From NCBI GenBank assembly GCA_003454665.1, contig DMKB01000277.1, positions 305-21,426 of the forward strand: a stretch of DNA of 21,122 bases, in the 5' to 3' direction. Source of the stretch: Nitrospiraceae bacterium. GTDB taxonomy: Bacteria; Nitrospirota; UBA9217. The notes below the pieces were generated by a model. That model ran no database searches, had not been told where the DNA came from, and worked only from the letters and a program-made list of their open reading frames with translations. The position numbers and the translations under genes were made by a program. Shown here piece by piece: positions 6,771 to 13,082 of the stretch (the first letter of the stretch is position 1; each line of letters starts with the position of its first letter).

Positions 6771-7643
6771 ATGATAAACATACAGGCAAGCGAGGCCGAG
6801 TCATACAGCAGGGAAACGTTTCATTGCGGGAACTGCGAACAGGACTTTGAGGCCAACGTGATTACCTGGGTCGATGTCTCGAGGACGCCGCAGGCAAAGA
6901 GAATGGTTCTTCGCTGGGACTTCAACATCATACAATGCACCCAGTGCGGCTGCCGCCATTTTTCCGGAACGCCCTTCTTTTTCGAGGATTTCGAAGATGG
7001 GCTCCTTATCGCTGTATTTCCGCGTATTCCGGAAAACCGGGGCCAGATAGAAAAGACGATCAAGGAAAAATACGGCTACTATCCCGTCCTTGAATTTTTC
7101 TATGACATGACGCAGATCTGGACGTACCTGTACTTTCAGGAGCACTACCGGGCGAACAAAAATCTCCGCGCCTTGTCGAGGATCGGAAAAGACGAAAAAC
7201 GGGTCAGGACGTTTCTCCGCTTCCTCAAAGAGGACCCGCTCATGATCGACATCAGAGAAAAACTGACGGAGTCCTTTTTCGGCGACGCAACGGATGATGA
7301 ACTCGTAGAACTTCTGGGGCAGGCTGTCTATACGGTGGAAGGCATGCTCCCCTGGCCCCGGGACCGCCGGTGCATGTGCGGGGGTGACCTCGCGAAAGAG
7401 TTCAAGTGTTGCGGAGAACGGATCACCCTGGACGAGCATGAACATCTTCTCTCCCGGTATTACGTAATTTACTGTCCCTATTGTGAGGAGTCCCTTGCCG
7501 GCGCATCATGCGAGTACTGTGGCAGGGTCTTCACCTGGAAGCTGGGCACCGTGGATTCCTATGGATCGGCACGGGCGCAGGAGACGCGGGATTCCCCGGC
7601 ACCCCACGAAATTCAGGCTGACCCGAAGACCGGCTCTGCGTAA
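6771..7643 (+). CDS. CpXC domain protein with C-terminal zinc ribbon
   Basis: The 290-residue product (from ATG 6771) begins with a CpXC domain: paired cysteines HCGNC (19, 22) and CTQCG (56, 59) around a beta-rich segment, then a stretch FFFEDFEDGLLIAVFPRIPE typical of that family. A helical middle part (about 75-210) contains EKYGYYPVLEF and repeated charged helices. A second cluster of cysteines follows near the C-terminus: CMCGG, KCCG, then CPYC and CEYC, forming a further zinc ribbon. The family is of unknown function; the four-cysteine units probably bind zinc. In-frame ATGs at 6735, 6756 and 6771 all lack a good ribosome binding site; 6771 is chosen because a TATAAT hexamer overlaps the longer versions. 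The gene is divergent from the topoisomerase gene and ends at a strong terminator. Confidence 0.8.
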   Translation: MINIQASEAESYSRETFHCGNCEQDFEANVITWVDVSRTPQAKRMVLRWDFNIIQCTQCGCRHFSGTPFFFEDFEDGLLIAVFPRIPENRGQIEKTIKEKYGYYPVLEFFYDMTQIWTYLYFQEHYRANKNLRALSRIGKDEKRVRTFLRFLKEDPLMIDIREKLTESFFGDATDDELVELLGQAVYTVEGMLPWPRDRRCMCGGDLAKEFKCCGERITLDEHEHLLSRYYVIYCPYCEESLAGASCEYCGRVFTWKLGTVDSYGSARAQETRDSPAPHEIQADPKTGSA

Positions 7644-7692
7644 CCATCCAGGACGGCGTTTCCCGCAGGTACCAGGGAGAATGAACCACAAT

Positions 7693-7736
7693 AAAAAAGC
7701 CCCGCCGGTATCGGCGAGGCTTTTCGTTTCCTTTTT
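7693..7736. terminator. Bidirectional intrinsic terminator
   Basis: A 9-bp stem GCCCCGCCG (7699-7707) with CGGCGAGGC (7712-7720), one wobble or mismatch, and a GTAT loop. It is followed by TTTT on the plus strand and, read leftward, by TTTTTT (7698-7693). It serves both the CpXC gene and the convergent membrane protein gene. Confidence 0.9.
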
Positions 7737-7750
7737 TCCGTAGTTCTTTC

Positions 7751-8068
7751 TTACGCGGTTTCCTGTGCCGCCTTCTTCCCGCGAAGCGCTGACGGGAGCG
7801 ATACGGTATAGCCCAGGGCCGTGCCGAGCAGGCCTCCGACCACGATGCTCACTGCCGCGATGCAGGAAATGCCGACGAGGATGCCGACGACCACTGCCGC
7901 CCGGACGAAGAGGGTCGGTTCGACGGTTCCACCCATGAGCTTCTGGAGAAGGATCAGCGTCCCGTAGCTGCCGAAGTAGAATCCCGGCACGATGCCGAAT
8001 ACCAGAAATGCCAGCCCGCCGATCGTCGCCCCGATTTTGGTCCCTGTTTTTACGATTTCGTTTTTCAT
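7751..8068 (-). CDS. Glycine-rich small membrane protein, copy B
   Basis: A 105-residue protein starting MKNEIVKTGTKIGATIGGL. Two long hydrophobic regions (about 14-42 and 56-88) carry many small residues and GxxxG-like patterns, for example FGIVPGFYFGSYG and VVGGLLGTALGY, suggesting two to three tightly packed membrane helices. The tail is basic (RGKKAAQETA). It aligns by eye with the neighbouring 111-aa protein at 8162-8497 through K-x-G-A-x-x-G-x-x-x-F-x-x-F-G-x-x-P-G, so the two are tandem paralogues. AAAGGGGAC precedes the ATG. A terminator lies immediately downstream. No enzymatic motif is visible and I do not recognise the family. Confidence 0.75.
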   Translation of the reverse strand: MKNEIVKTGTKIGATIGGLAFLVFGIVPGFYFGSYGTLILLQKLMGGTVEPTLFVRAAVVVGILVGISCIAAVSIVVGGLLGTALGYTVSLPSALRGKKAAQETA

Positions 8069-8139
8069 GATTGTCCCCTTTCCCTGTTACCGACTGTGTG
8101 ATTTTTTATGGTATCTGATTTCTTGTGTTACTACGTGGT

Positions 8140-8158
8140 AATCTGAATTCCGCCCGGA
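8140..8158. repeat. Direct repeat copy 1 (16 of 19 identical to 8515-8533)
   Basis: AATCTGAATTCCGCCCGGA here matches AATCTGAATTCTGCCCGAG at 8515-8533 with three mismatches. Each copy lies upstream of one of the two paralogous membrane genes, so the pair probably marks the tandem duplication, or a shared regulatory element retained after it. Confidence 0.6.
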
Positions 8159-8161
8159 ACG

Positions 8162-8497
8162 CTAACATTCTTCCGACGCGCAGGGCTCGTCCTGCTTGAT
8201 TACTTTCGTCTGAAGGGCGGTCTCCAGCGTCTTGCCGGCAAGCCACCCGATGGTCGACGTAGCAGTTACCAGCACGATGCCGGCCAACAATACCCCGACG
8301 AGCATGGACACAAACACGATGGACCGCGAAATAATACCCGGCTCCAGGGGCAGCCCGAAGAGCCAGCCGGCGATATTCAGTCCTGCCGCGCCGCCGAGGA
8401 GACTTCCCGGAAGCAATCCGAAGAGGGCAAAGAGCACCAACCCGGCCCCGGCCCCGATGTACGCTGTTTTTTTTGCAACTGCAGTATTCGTATTCAT
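8162..8497 (-). CDS. Glycine-rich small membrane protein, copy A (sigma-54 promoter)
   Basis: A 111-residue protein with a short hydrophilic start (MNTNTAVAKKTAYIGAG), a hydrophobic Gly-rich first half (FALFGLLPGSLLGGAAGLNIAGWLFG split by PG), a second hydrophobic segment (about 58-90) and a tail ending DEPCASEEC with two cysteines. It is the paralogue of the 105-aa protein downstream, and shares the motif of basic residue, GAGAG, F-x-x-FG-x-x-PG. The start ATG has GGGAGGG upstream. A near-exact sigma-54 promoter is positioned so that the leader would be about 30 nt. The two genes are separated by 93 nt. Membrane location is clear; role unknown. Glycine-zipper membrane proteins can oligomerise or act in envelope stress, which is only a suggestion. 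Confidence 0.75.
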   Translation of the reverse strand: MNTNTAVAKKTAYIGAGAGLVLFALFGLLPGSLLGGAAGLNIAGWLFGLPLEPGIISRSIVFVSMLVGVLLAGIVLVTATSTIGWLAGKTLETALQTKVIKQDEPCASEEC

Positions 8498-8514
8498 GAA
8501 TAGTACCCTCCCTC

Positions 8515-8533
8515 AATCTGAATTCTGCCCGAG
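8515..8533. repeat. Direct repeat copy 2, at the predicted sigma-54 start site
   Basis: AATCTGAATTCTGCCCGAG, partner of the copy at 8140-8158. It overlaps the predicted start of transcription (about 8528, minus strand) and lies 18 nt before the 8497 start codon. Confidence 0.6.
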
Positions 8534-8538
8534 TATAT

Positions 8539-8555
8539 TGCATCAAGCGTGCCAA
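8539..8555 (-). promoter_or_regulatory. Sigma-54 (-24/-12) promoter
   Basis: On the minus strand TTGGCACGCTTGATGCA matches TTGGCACG-N4-TTGCA with one mismatch. The GG and GC dinucleotides are exactly 12 nt apart as required. Predicted start about 8528, followed by GGGAGGG and ATG 8497. No competing strong sigma-70 hexamers are needed to explain the gene. Confidence 0.7.
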
Positions 8556-8613
8556 AGTATAACCCATTGATATGTATGGAATCCAGGGGGATACAATTTT
8601 TGCAGAAATGAGA

Positions 8614-8661
8614 AAACGGCTGTTTTATTTTTAACCGTGCAAAAGAACGCTGTTTTGTTTT
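8614..8661. repeat. Two GCTGTTTT(A/G)TTT repeats 30 bp apart
   Basis: GCTGTTTT occurs at 8619-8626 and 8649-8656 with similar flanks (AACGG/AACG before, ATTTT/GTTTT after). The copies are about three helical turns apart and lie 90-125 bp upstream of the sigma-54 start, the usual place for activator binding sites. The remaining upstream interval to 8780 shows no gene. Confidence 0.4.
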
Positions 8662-8780
8662 GCGAGGAAAAGGGAAATACGCTGGACAGCCATAGTGTAC
8701 CTGTCGAAGGCCGCTCTTCACCAGCTCCCGACAGGGACAGGGGTACGGGAATCTGTGTTTGAAGTGAGGCCTGGCAGGCC

Positions 8781-9743
8781 CTATCCGCGGAGGTGGCAGT
8801 CAACGGAGTGGCTTTTACCGAGGTCCGTTCTGCGAGGAACGACGGTATCGCAGGGTTCGAATCGATGGATGCAGCGGGTGTGAAATCTGCACCCCGTTGG
8901 TATCTGCGTGGGGCTGGGAATGTCTCCCTTCAGGAGAATATGCTTCTTTTTTGCCTGTGGATCGGCAACGGGAATATCCGCCAGAAGCGCCTCGGTGTAC
9001 GGGTGGGAAGGATTTCGGTAGATTTCCTCGGCAGGCGCGGATTCCACTATTTTTCCGAGATACATGACGTTTACGCGGTCCGAGAAGTAGCGGACAAGGT
9101 TCAGATCGTGGGCGATGAACAGGAACGACAACCCCATTTCTTTCTGAAGATCTTCCAGAAGATTGATGATCTGGGCCTGGACCGATACATCAAGGGCAGA
9201 GACCGGCTCGTCAGCCACGATGAACGAAGGACGGCTGGCGAGGGCGCGGGCTATGCCGATCCTCTGGCGCTGCCCCCCGGAAAACTCATGGGGGTAGCGG
9301 TGCAGTTCGTCTCCCGCGATGCCGACTCTGGCGAGGAGCGCGGCGGTACGCTCCTGCAGCTCCACTCCCTGCGCGAGTCCATGGATCAATAACGGCTCCG
9401 CCACGATGTCCTGTATTCGCATTCGCGGGTTCAAGGAGGCGAAGGGATCCTGAAATATTATCTGCATCTTCCGGCGCAATGCCCGGAGCTCGTGCTTGCC
9501 GAGGCCGTTGATATCCTGCCCTTCGTAGCGTACGGTTCCGGACGTCGGCGAGAGCAGGCCGAGGGCGAGCCTGCCGAGCGTGGATTTGCCGCACCCGCTC
9601 TCGCCAACGAGTCCGACCACCTCTCCGGTACCGACGGAGAGGCTTACCCCGTCGACTGCCCGCGCCTCGATGCCTTTCCCGGCGCCCGATGTTACCGGAA
9701 ACGCCTTGTGCAGGTTTTCAATATGTAACAGGTCAGCGCTCAT
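8781..9743 (-). CDS. Oligopeptide/dipeptide ABC transporter ATPase (DppF/OppF type)
   Basis: This 320-aa ATPase would energise import of peptides or, in related systems, nickel or other ligands. It contains Walker A GESGCGKS (about 46-53), Q-loop with FQDPFASLNPRMR, signature FSGGQRQRIGIARAL, Walker B FIVADEPVSALD, H-loop IAHDL, and the C-terminal oligopeptide extension with HPYTEALL and a cysteine set GCRFHTRC...PC...DC, which in DppD/OppD relatives can hold an iron-sulfur cluster. ATG 9743 (MSADLLHIENL) is the likely start; the frame continues upstream only to a TTG inside AT-rich repeat-like sequence. It follows the DppD-type gene after a 148-nt spacer. No permease or substrate-binding protein genes are nearby. 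Confidence 0.9.
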   Translation of the reverse strand: MSADLLHIENLHKAFPVTSGAGKGIEARAVDGVSLSVGTGEVVGLVGESGCGKSTLGRLALGLLSPTSGTVRYEGQDINGLGKHELRALRRKMQIIFQDPFASLNPRMRIQDIVAEPLLIHGLAQGVELQERTAALLARVGIAGDELHRYPHEFSGGQRQRIGIARALASRPSFIVADEPVSALDVSVQAQIINLLEDLQKEMGLSFLFIAHDLNLVRYFSDRVNVMYLGKIVESAPAEEIYRNPSHPYTEALLADIPVADPQAKKKHILLKGDIPSPTQIPTGCRFHTRCIHRFEPCDTVVPRRTDLGKSHSVDCHLRG

Positions 9744-9891
9744 CGTACGAAATCCCAAGATCCAAATTACAAAATTCAAATAATGTCCGAATACATATTT
9801 CGAAACATGCTCAGCATCTTCACTGGCATGTTCGTGCCTGGTACCTGAATTAATTCATTCCGTGAAGCTTGTGGTCTGGTGCTTGCATCAA
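9744..9891. other. AT-rich spacer with AAATT-word repeat between the ATPase genes
   Basis: The 148-nt gap contains CCAAATTACAAAATTCAAAT (9760-9779) made of AAATC/AAATT words, and a 6-bp inverted repeat ACATGC/GCATGT. The words resemble dispersed low-complexity intergenic elements. No gene is visible. A near-sigma-54 pattern at 9824-9838 fails on spacing. Confidence 0.45.
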
Positions 9892-10854
9892 TTATTGTCC
9901 CGCTTCCCAGCATCGTACCCGGTGCCCGGGCGTTACCTCGATCAGATCAGGCTCGACCTCACATCGTCCGGTTTTCCTGTCGCATCGCGGCGCAAACGTA
10001 CACCCCGCCGGCAGGTCATGCAGTCTCGGCACGGACCCCGGAATGGTTCTGAGGCGCGTTTTCCTTGTTTCGCCCGGCTTGGGTATGGAGGCGATCAGCC
10101 CCTGGGTATAGGGATGGAGCGGGCCCTTGAACAGTTCGACCGTATCGGCCTGCTCCACGATCCGTCCGGCATACATGACGGCAACCTCGTGGGCCCGCTC
10201 GGCGATCAGGCCGAGATCGTGAGTGACGAGAATCATCGCCATGCCCATCTCTGACTGTATCTGACTTAACAGTTCCAGGATATGTGCCTGAATGGTCACG
10301 TCCAGGGCGGTCGTGGGTTCGTCGGCAAGGATCAGCGAAGGCCTGCAGGCAATGGCCATGGCGATCATGACCCGCTGCCGCATACCGCCGGAGAGCTGGT
10401 GGGGATACTCGGAAACGCGCGTATCCGGAGACGGGATGCCCACCGATTGCAGCAAATCAGCGGCAATCCCGAGGGCCTCTTTCCTGGTGGCGGCCTGGTG
10501 CATGGTGAGCACTTCAGCAATCTGGTTTCCCACGGTGAACACCGGGTTGAGCGCCGTCATGGGTTCCTGAAAGATCATGGAGATACGCCTGCCCCGGATC
10601 TGCCGTATCTCCTCAGGCGCGAGCAGGAGCAGGTCTCGGCCCTCAAAATAAACCTTTCCCGCCACGATCCTGCCGGGAGGCGGCACCAGGTTGAGTATGG
10701 AAAGGGCTGTCACGGTCTTCCCACAGCCTGACTCGCCGACGAGGCCGAGGACGCGGCCGGCGCGCAGGGTAAGGTCCAGCCTGTCGACTGCCCGTACGGT
10801 GCCTGCGTGTGTTATGAAGTGTGTTGTAAGACCTTCAATTTCAAGAAGCTCCAC
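9892..10854 (-). CDS. Oligopeptide/dipeptide ABC transporter ATPase (DppD/OppD type)
   Basis: A 320-aa ATPase of the peptide-uptake family: Walker A GESGCGKT (40-47), FQEPMTALNPVF, signature LSGGMRQRVMIAMAI, Walker B LILADEPTTALD, H-loop THDLG, then the family-specific C-terminal region HPYTQGLIASIPKPG and a cysteine set GCTFAPRC...GRC...VRCW. The start is taken as GTG 10854: GGAG lies 5 nt upstream and it begins 10 nt after the TPR gene stop. A TTG start at 10887 would overlap the TPR gene and lacks a ribosome binding site. It forms an operon with the TPR gene before it and the DppF-type gene after it. Substrate cannot be read from the ATPase alone. Confidence 0.9.
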   Translation of the reverse strand: MELLEIEGLTTHFITHAGTVRAVDRLDLTLRAGRVLGLVGESGCGKTVTALSILNLVPPPGRIVAGKVYFEGRDLLLLAPEEIRQIRGRRISMIFQEPMTALNPVFTVGNQIAEVLTMHQAATRKEALGIAADLLQSVGIPSPDTRVSEYPHQLSGGMRQRVMIAMAIACRPSLILADEPTTALDVTIQAHILELLSQIQSEMGMAMILVTHDLGLIAERAHEVAVMYAGRIVEQADTVELFKGPLHPYTQGLIASIPKPGETRKTRLRTIPGSVPRLHDLPAGCTFAPRCDRKTGRCEVEPDLIEVTPGHRVRCWEAGQ

Positions 10855-10864
10855 CGGTGCTCCG

Positions 10865-11572
10865 TCAGGATGTCTGCGGTTTGACAAAGGTAAGGTAGGT
10901 TTTTAAGGCGGCATTGTCCGGCTCGATTTTCAGCGCCTCCCTCCACTCTTCTTCGGCCAGGCCGTAAAAGCCGCGCGCATAGTAGGTGATCCCCAGGTGG
11001 AGCCACGCCGGGATGTAGTGAGGATTCAGCTCTTTCGCCCGGGTAAATTCCTTTATTGCCTCGTCCTGCTGCCCATTGTCCCTGAGGGCGATCCCGAGTT
11101 GCGTTATGATATCGGCAAAGGCCGGCGAGAGGCGAAGGGCCTTGTGATATTCTTCTATGGCGTCTTCGAACAGTCCCAGCTCGTAGTAGATGCATCCGAC
11201 CCGCAGGTGTTCGTTCGACAGCTTTCCCTTAATATACGGGTCGATTTCCCGCTGTCCCGTGTGAGTGAAGCGGGCAGCGCTTTCAAAGACTTCGCGGGAC
11301 AGCTCATACCGGCCGAGATCGCTGTACGTAATCGCAAGGTTGAGCGACGCTTCCGTATAACCCGGATTCAGCTCAAGTGCCTTTTTGAATGATTTGACGG
11401 CCAGATCAAGACGGTTCGTCTGGTTATAGATGACACCCATCTTGTTCCGGACGTCGGCAAAATCAGGATTGTCTTCAAGGAATGCAACGAAGGCCTTCTC
11501 AGCATTCTTGTAGTCACCCTTTGCAAAGGCATCCATGCCCTGTTCGTAGAGCTCATCAAGTTTTTGCTGCAT
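10865..11572 (-). CDS. Tetratricopeptide repeat protein
   Basis: The 235-residue product consists almost wholly of TPR units: MDAFAKGDYKNAEKAFVAFLEDNPDF, MGVIYNQTNRLDLAVKSFKKALELNPGY, LAITYSDLGRY, VGCIYYELGLFEDAIEEYHKALRLSPAF, LGIALRDNGQQDEAIKEFTRAKELNPHY and LGITYYARGFYGLAEEEWREALKIEPDN, each with the usual A/G-Y-F-A-P pattern. No signal peptide or membrane segment is present, so it is a cytoplasmic protein-binding scaffold. ATG 11572 with GGAG 5 nt upstream is preferred to GTG 11578. It is first in a transcript with two peptide-type ABC ATPases, from the promoter at 11616-11651. Partner unknown. Confidence 0.9.
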   Translation of the reverse strand: MQQKLDELYEQGMDAFAKGDYKNAEKAFVAFLEDNPDFADVRNKMGVIYNQTNRLDLAVKSFKKALELNPGYTEASLNLAITYSDLGRYELSREVFESAARFTHTGQREIDPYIKGKLSNEHLRVGCIYYELGLFEDAIEEYHKALRLSPAFADIITQLGIALRDNGQQDEAIKEFTRAKELNPHYIPAWLHLGITYYARGFYGLAEEEWREALKIEPDNAALKTYLTFVKPQTS

Positions 11573-11615
11573 TATCACTCCATTCTACCGGAATTGTTTT
11601 ACACAGAGATAATAA

Positions 11616-11651
11616 AATGTAACACACCCAGGCGGCATATGTCAATGTCAA
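11616..11651 (-). promoter_or_regulatory. Sigma-70 promoter of the TPR-ABC operon
   Basis: On the minus strand two tandem TTGACA hexamers (11651-11646 and 11645-11640) precede TACATT (11621-11616) with an 18-nt spacer from the second; TGT just before gives an extended -10. Predicted start near 11609, 37 nt before ATG 11572. Confidence 0.65.
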
Positions 11652-11843
11652 TGAAGGTGACAGGAGTGCCCTGACCCGGATTCAGCCGCGCCTTGTGCGG
11701 TTCGGACATGCGGGGCCACGTACCGTTATCAGGAGGACAGCGGCGAAGAACATCTGCTGATCCGTTGAAGGCAGGTGAAGGGCAGGCGAGCGACCCTGTG
11801 GCATCTTAGCAACAGAGGAGACCTGGACATAGTCATTTTTACC
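11652..11843. other. Unexplained intergenic stretch between divergent promoters
   Basis: The 383-nt gap between the TPR and lpxC starts holds no confident gene. This part is GC-rich and unusually poor in stops on the minus strand (a 77-codon frame from GTG 11915 spans it without a ribosome binding site). It contains short complementary segments such as CCTGT (11790s) with ACAGAGG (11809-11815). It might be a decayed gene, an antisense RNA or simply a promoter-distal regulatory region. Confidence 0.3.
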
Positions 11844-11869
11844 ACAATTCCCGCAGGGGGGAATATTGT
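11844..11869. promoter_or_regulatory. Imperfect dyad, candidate activator site for lpxC
   Basis: ACAATTCCC (11844-11852) and GGGAATATTGT (11859-11869) form an imperfect dyad centred about 80 nt upstream of the predicted sigma-54 start of lpxC. Sigma-54 promoters need upstream activator sites at about this distance, so this is a candidate, not a proven site. Confidence 0.35.
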
Positions 11870-11909
11870 AACAGGCTGTTTTAAAGGTGTTTAGTGTCAG
11901 GGCGCTCTG

Positions 11910-11925
11910 TGGCACGAGGATTGCT
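11910..11925 (+). promoter_or_regulatory. Sigma-54 (-24/-12) promoter of lpxC
   Basis: TGGCACGAGGATTGCT matches the consensus TGGCACG-N4-TTGCW at every defined position, with GG and GC 12 nt apart. Predicted start about 11936 gives a 20-nt leader containing AAGGG before ATG 11956, an ideal arrangement. Confidence 0.8.
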
Positions 11926-11955
11926 ATGCATTGTATCAGAAGAAGGGATGCACGT

Positions 11956-12870
11956 ATGCTGAGATTTCAACGGACCATAAAAAAAGAAATCCTGTTTAAC
12001 GGTATAGGACTCCATACCGGAAAACAGGTGATGATGATCCTCAAGCCGGCGCCGATGGATACGGGCATTGTCCTTGTGCGCACTGACCTCGGCTGCGCTG
12101 AGATCAACGCAGCAGCGGCGAATACTGCCGCCACCTCGTATTCGACGACCCTCAGCAGGGATGGCGTATCCGTGCAGACCGTGGAACACCTGCTCGCGGC
12201 GTTCGGAGGTCTCGGCATCGATAACGTCCGCGTTGAAATCGACAGCGAAGAGGTCCCGATCATGGACGGCAGCGCCGGGCCCTTTGTCCGGTCCCTTGCC
12301 GATGCCGGTATCCAGACACAGGAGAACATCCAGCCTGTTGTGAAAATCCTCAAACCGGTCTTTGTGCGGGAAGGCAACAAGCAGATCGCCATCTGGCCTT
12401 CGGAAAAACCGAGTATCTCTTACTTTATCGATTTTAACCATCCCATGCTTCGAGAGCAAAGCCTCCATGCCCCCTGTTCGGAAGACGGCTTTCTTCGCGA
12501 GATCGCCGACGCCCGCACCTTCGGTTTCCTGAGTGATGCCGACGTGCTTCGCGCCAACGGGCTTGCGAAAGGCGTCTCCATGGACAATGCCGTGGTGCTC
12601 GGAGAAGAGACGGTTCTGAACAAGGAAGGCCTTCGCTATACCGACGAATTCGTGCGGCACAAAATCCTTGATCTCATCGGCGATCTCTCCCTCACGGGCA
12701 TGCCGATCATCGGGCATATTGTCGCGCACAAGTCCGGTCACGGCCTGAACGCACAGATGGTCAGCAAGCTTCTGAACAGCCCACAGAACTGGATTGTCCT
12801 CGGGTCACCGGAGGGGGAGAAGGAACCGGCGCGGGAAGTGCAATATCAGCACCATGCGGCCATATCCTAG
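11956..12870 (+). CDS. lpxC: UDP-3-O-acyl-N-acetylglucosamine deacetylase LpxC
   Basis: LpxC removes the acetyl group from UDP-3-O-acyl-GlcNAc, the committed step of lipid A synthesis, in the cytoplasm. The 304-aa length is normal. Catalytic features are present: VEHLLAAFGGLGIDN with Glu77 (general base) and zinc ligand His78, PIMDGSAGPF (101-110), ADARTFGF, then HKILDLIGDL with zinc ligands His235 and Asp239, and the SGHGLN motif with His262. The start ATG 11956 (MLRFQRTIKKEI) begins directly at the conserved domain, with AAGGG upstream; earlier in-frame ATGs at 11887 and 11926 would overlap the sigma-54 element or its start region. The gene stands alone between a sigma-54 promoter and an intrinsic terminator, not in the ftsZ-linked division cluster where lpxC often lies. 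Confidence 0.96.
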   Translation: MLRFQRTIKKEILFNGIGLHTGKQVMMILKPAPMDTGIVLVRTDLGCAEINAAAANTAATSYSTTLSRDGVSVQTVEHLLAAFGGLGIDNVRVEIDSEEVPIMDGSAGPFVRSLADAGIQTQENIQPVVKILKPVFVREGNKQIAIWPSEKPSISYFIDFNHPMLREQSLHAPCSEDGFLREIADARTFGFLSDADVLRANGLAKGVSMDNAVVLGEETVLNKEGLRYTDEFVRHKILDLIGDLSLTGMPIIGHIVAHKSGHGLNAQMVSKLLNSPQNWIVLGSPEGEKEPAREVQYQHHAAIS

Positions 12871-12901
12871 ATTTCCGCCTCTGCATAATCCTGTATGAAT
12901 A

Positions 12902-12933
12902 AACCGGCGTTGGTTGACAACAGCCGGTTTTTT
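12902..12933 (+). terminator. Intrinsic terminator of lpxC
   Basis: AACCGGC (12902-12908) pairs with GCCGGTT, with an inner GTTG/CAAC extension, followed by TTTTTT and TGTT (12928-12935). It lies 32 nt after the lpxC stop. The sequence on to 13082 holds no gene or second terminator that I can support. Confidence 0.9.
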
Positions 12934-13082
12934 GTTGCCTGAAAAAGCTCCGGGTCCCCACTCCAGCAGGGCGAGTGCTCCAGGCGTACCCCGCTCCTGA
13001 TCCCACCGATGCTCTGAACAGTCCATGGTGTTTCTGCTCCACCGCTCAACAGGGAGCGCCCTCCCATGCGTGCCACAGGATG

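Noticed and set aside
9744..9779. N-terminal extension of the DppF-type ATPase from TTG 9779
   Set aside because: It would translate an AT-rich repeat-like spacer; ATG 9743 begins just before the ABC domain.
9824..9838. TGGCATG...TGCC resembling a sigma-54 element
   Set aside because: GG to GC spacing is 11 rather than 12 nt and the -12 part is poor; no gene start follows at a suitable distance.
11772..11830. Cobalamin-riboswitch-like words (GGTGAAG and AGGAGACCTGG)
   Set aside because: The second resembles a B12 box, but the conserved core before it is missing and lpxC is not a B12 gene.
11682..11915. 77-codon minus-strand frame with CGNC-like residues
   Set aside because: Begins with GTG without a ribosome binding site and overlaps the sigma-54 promoter of lpxC; kept only as part of the unexplained stretch.
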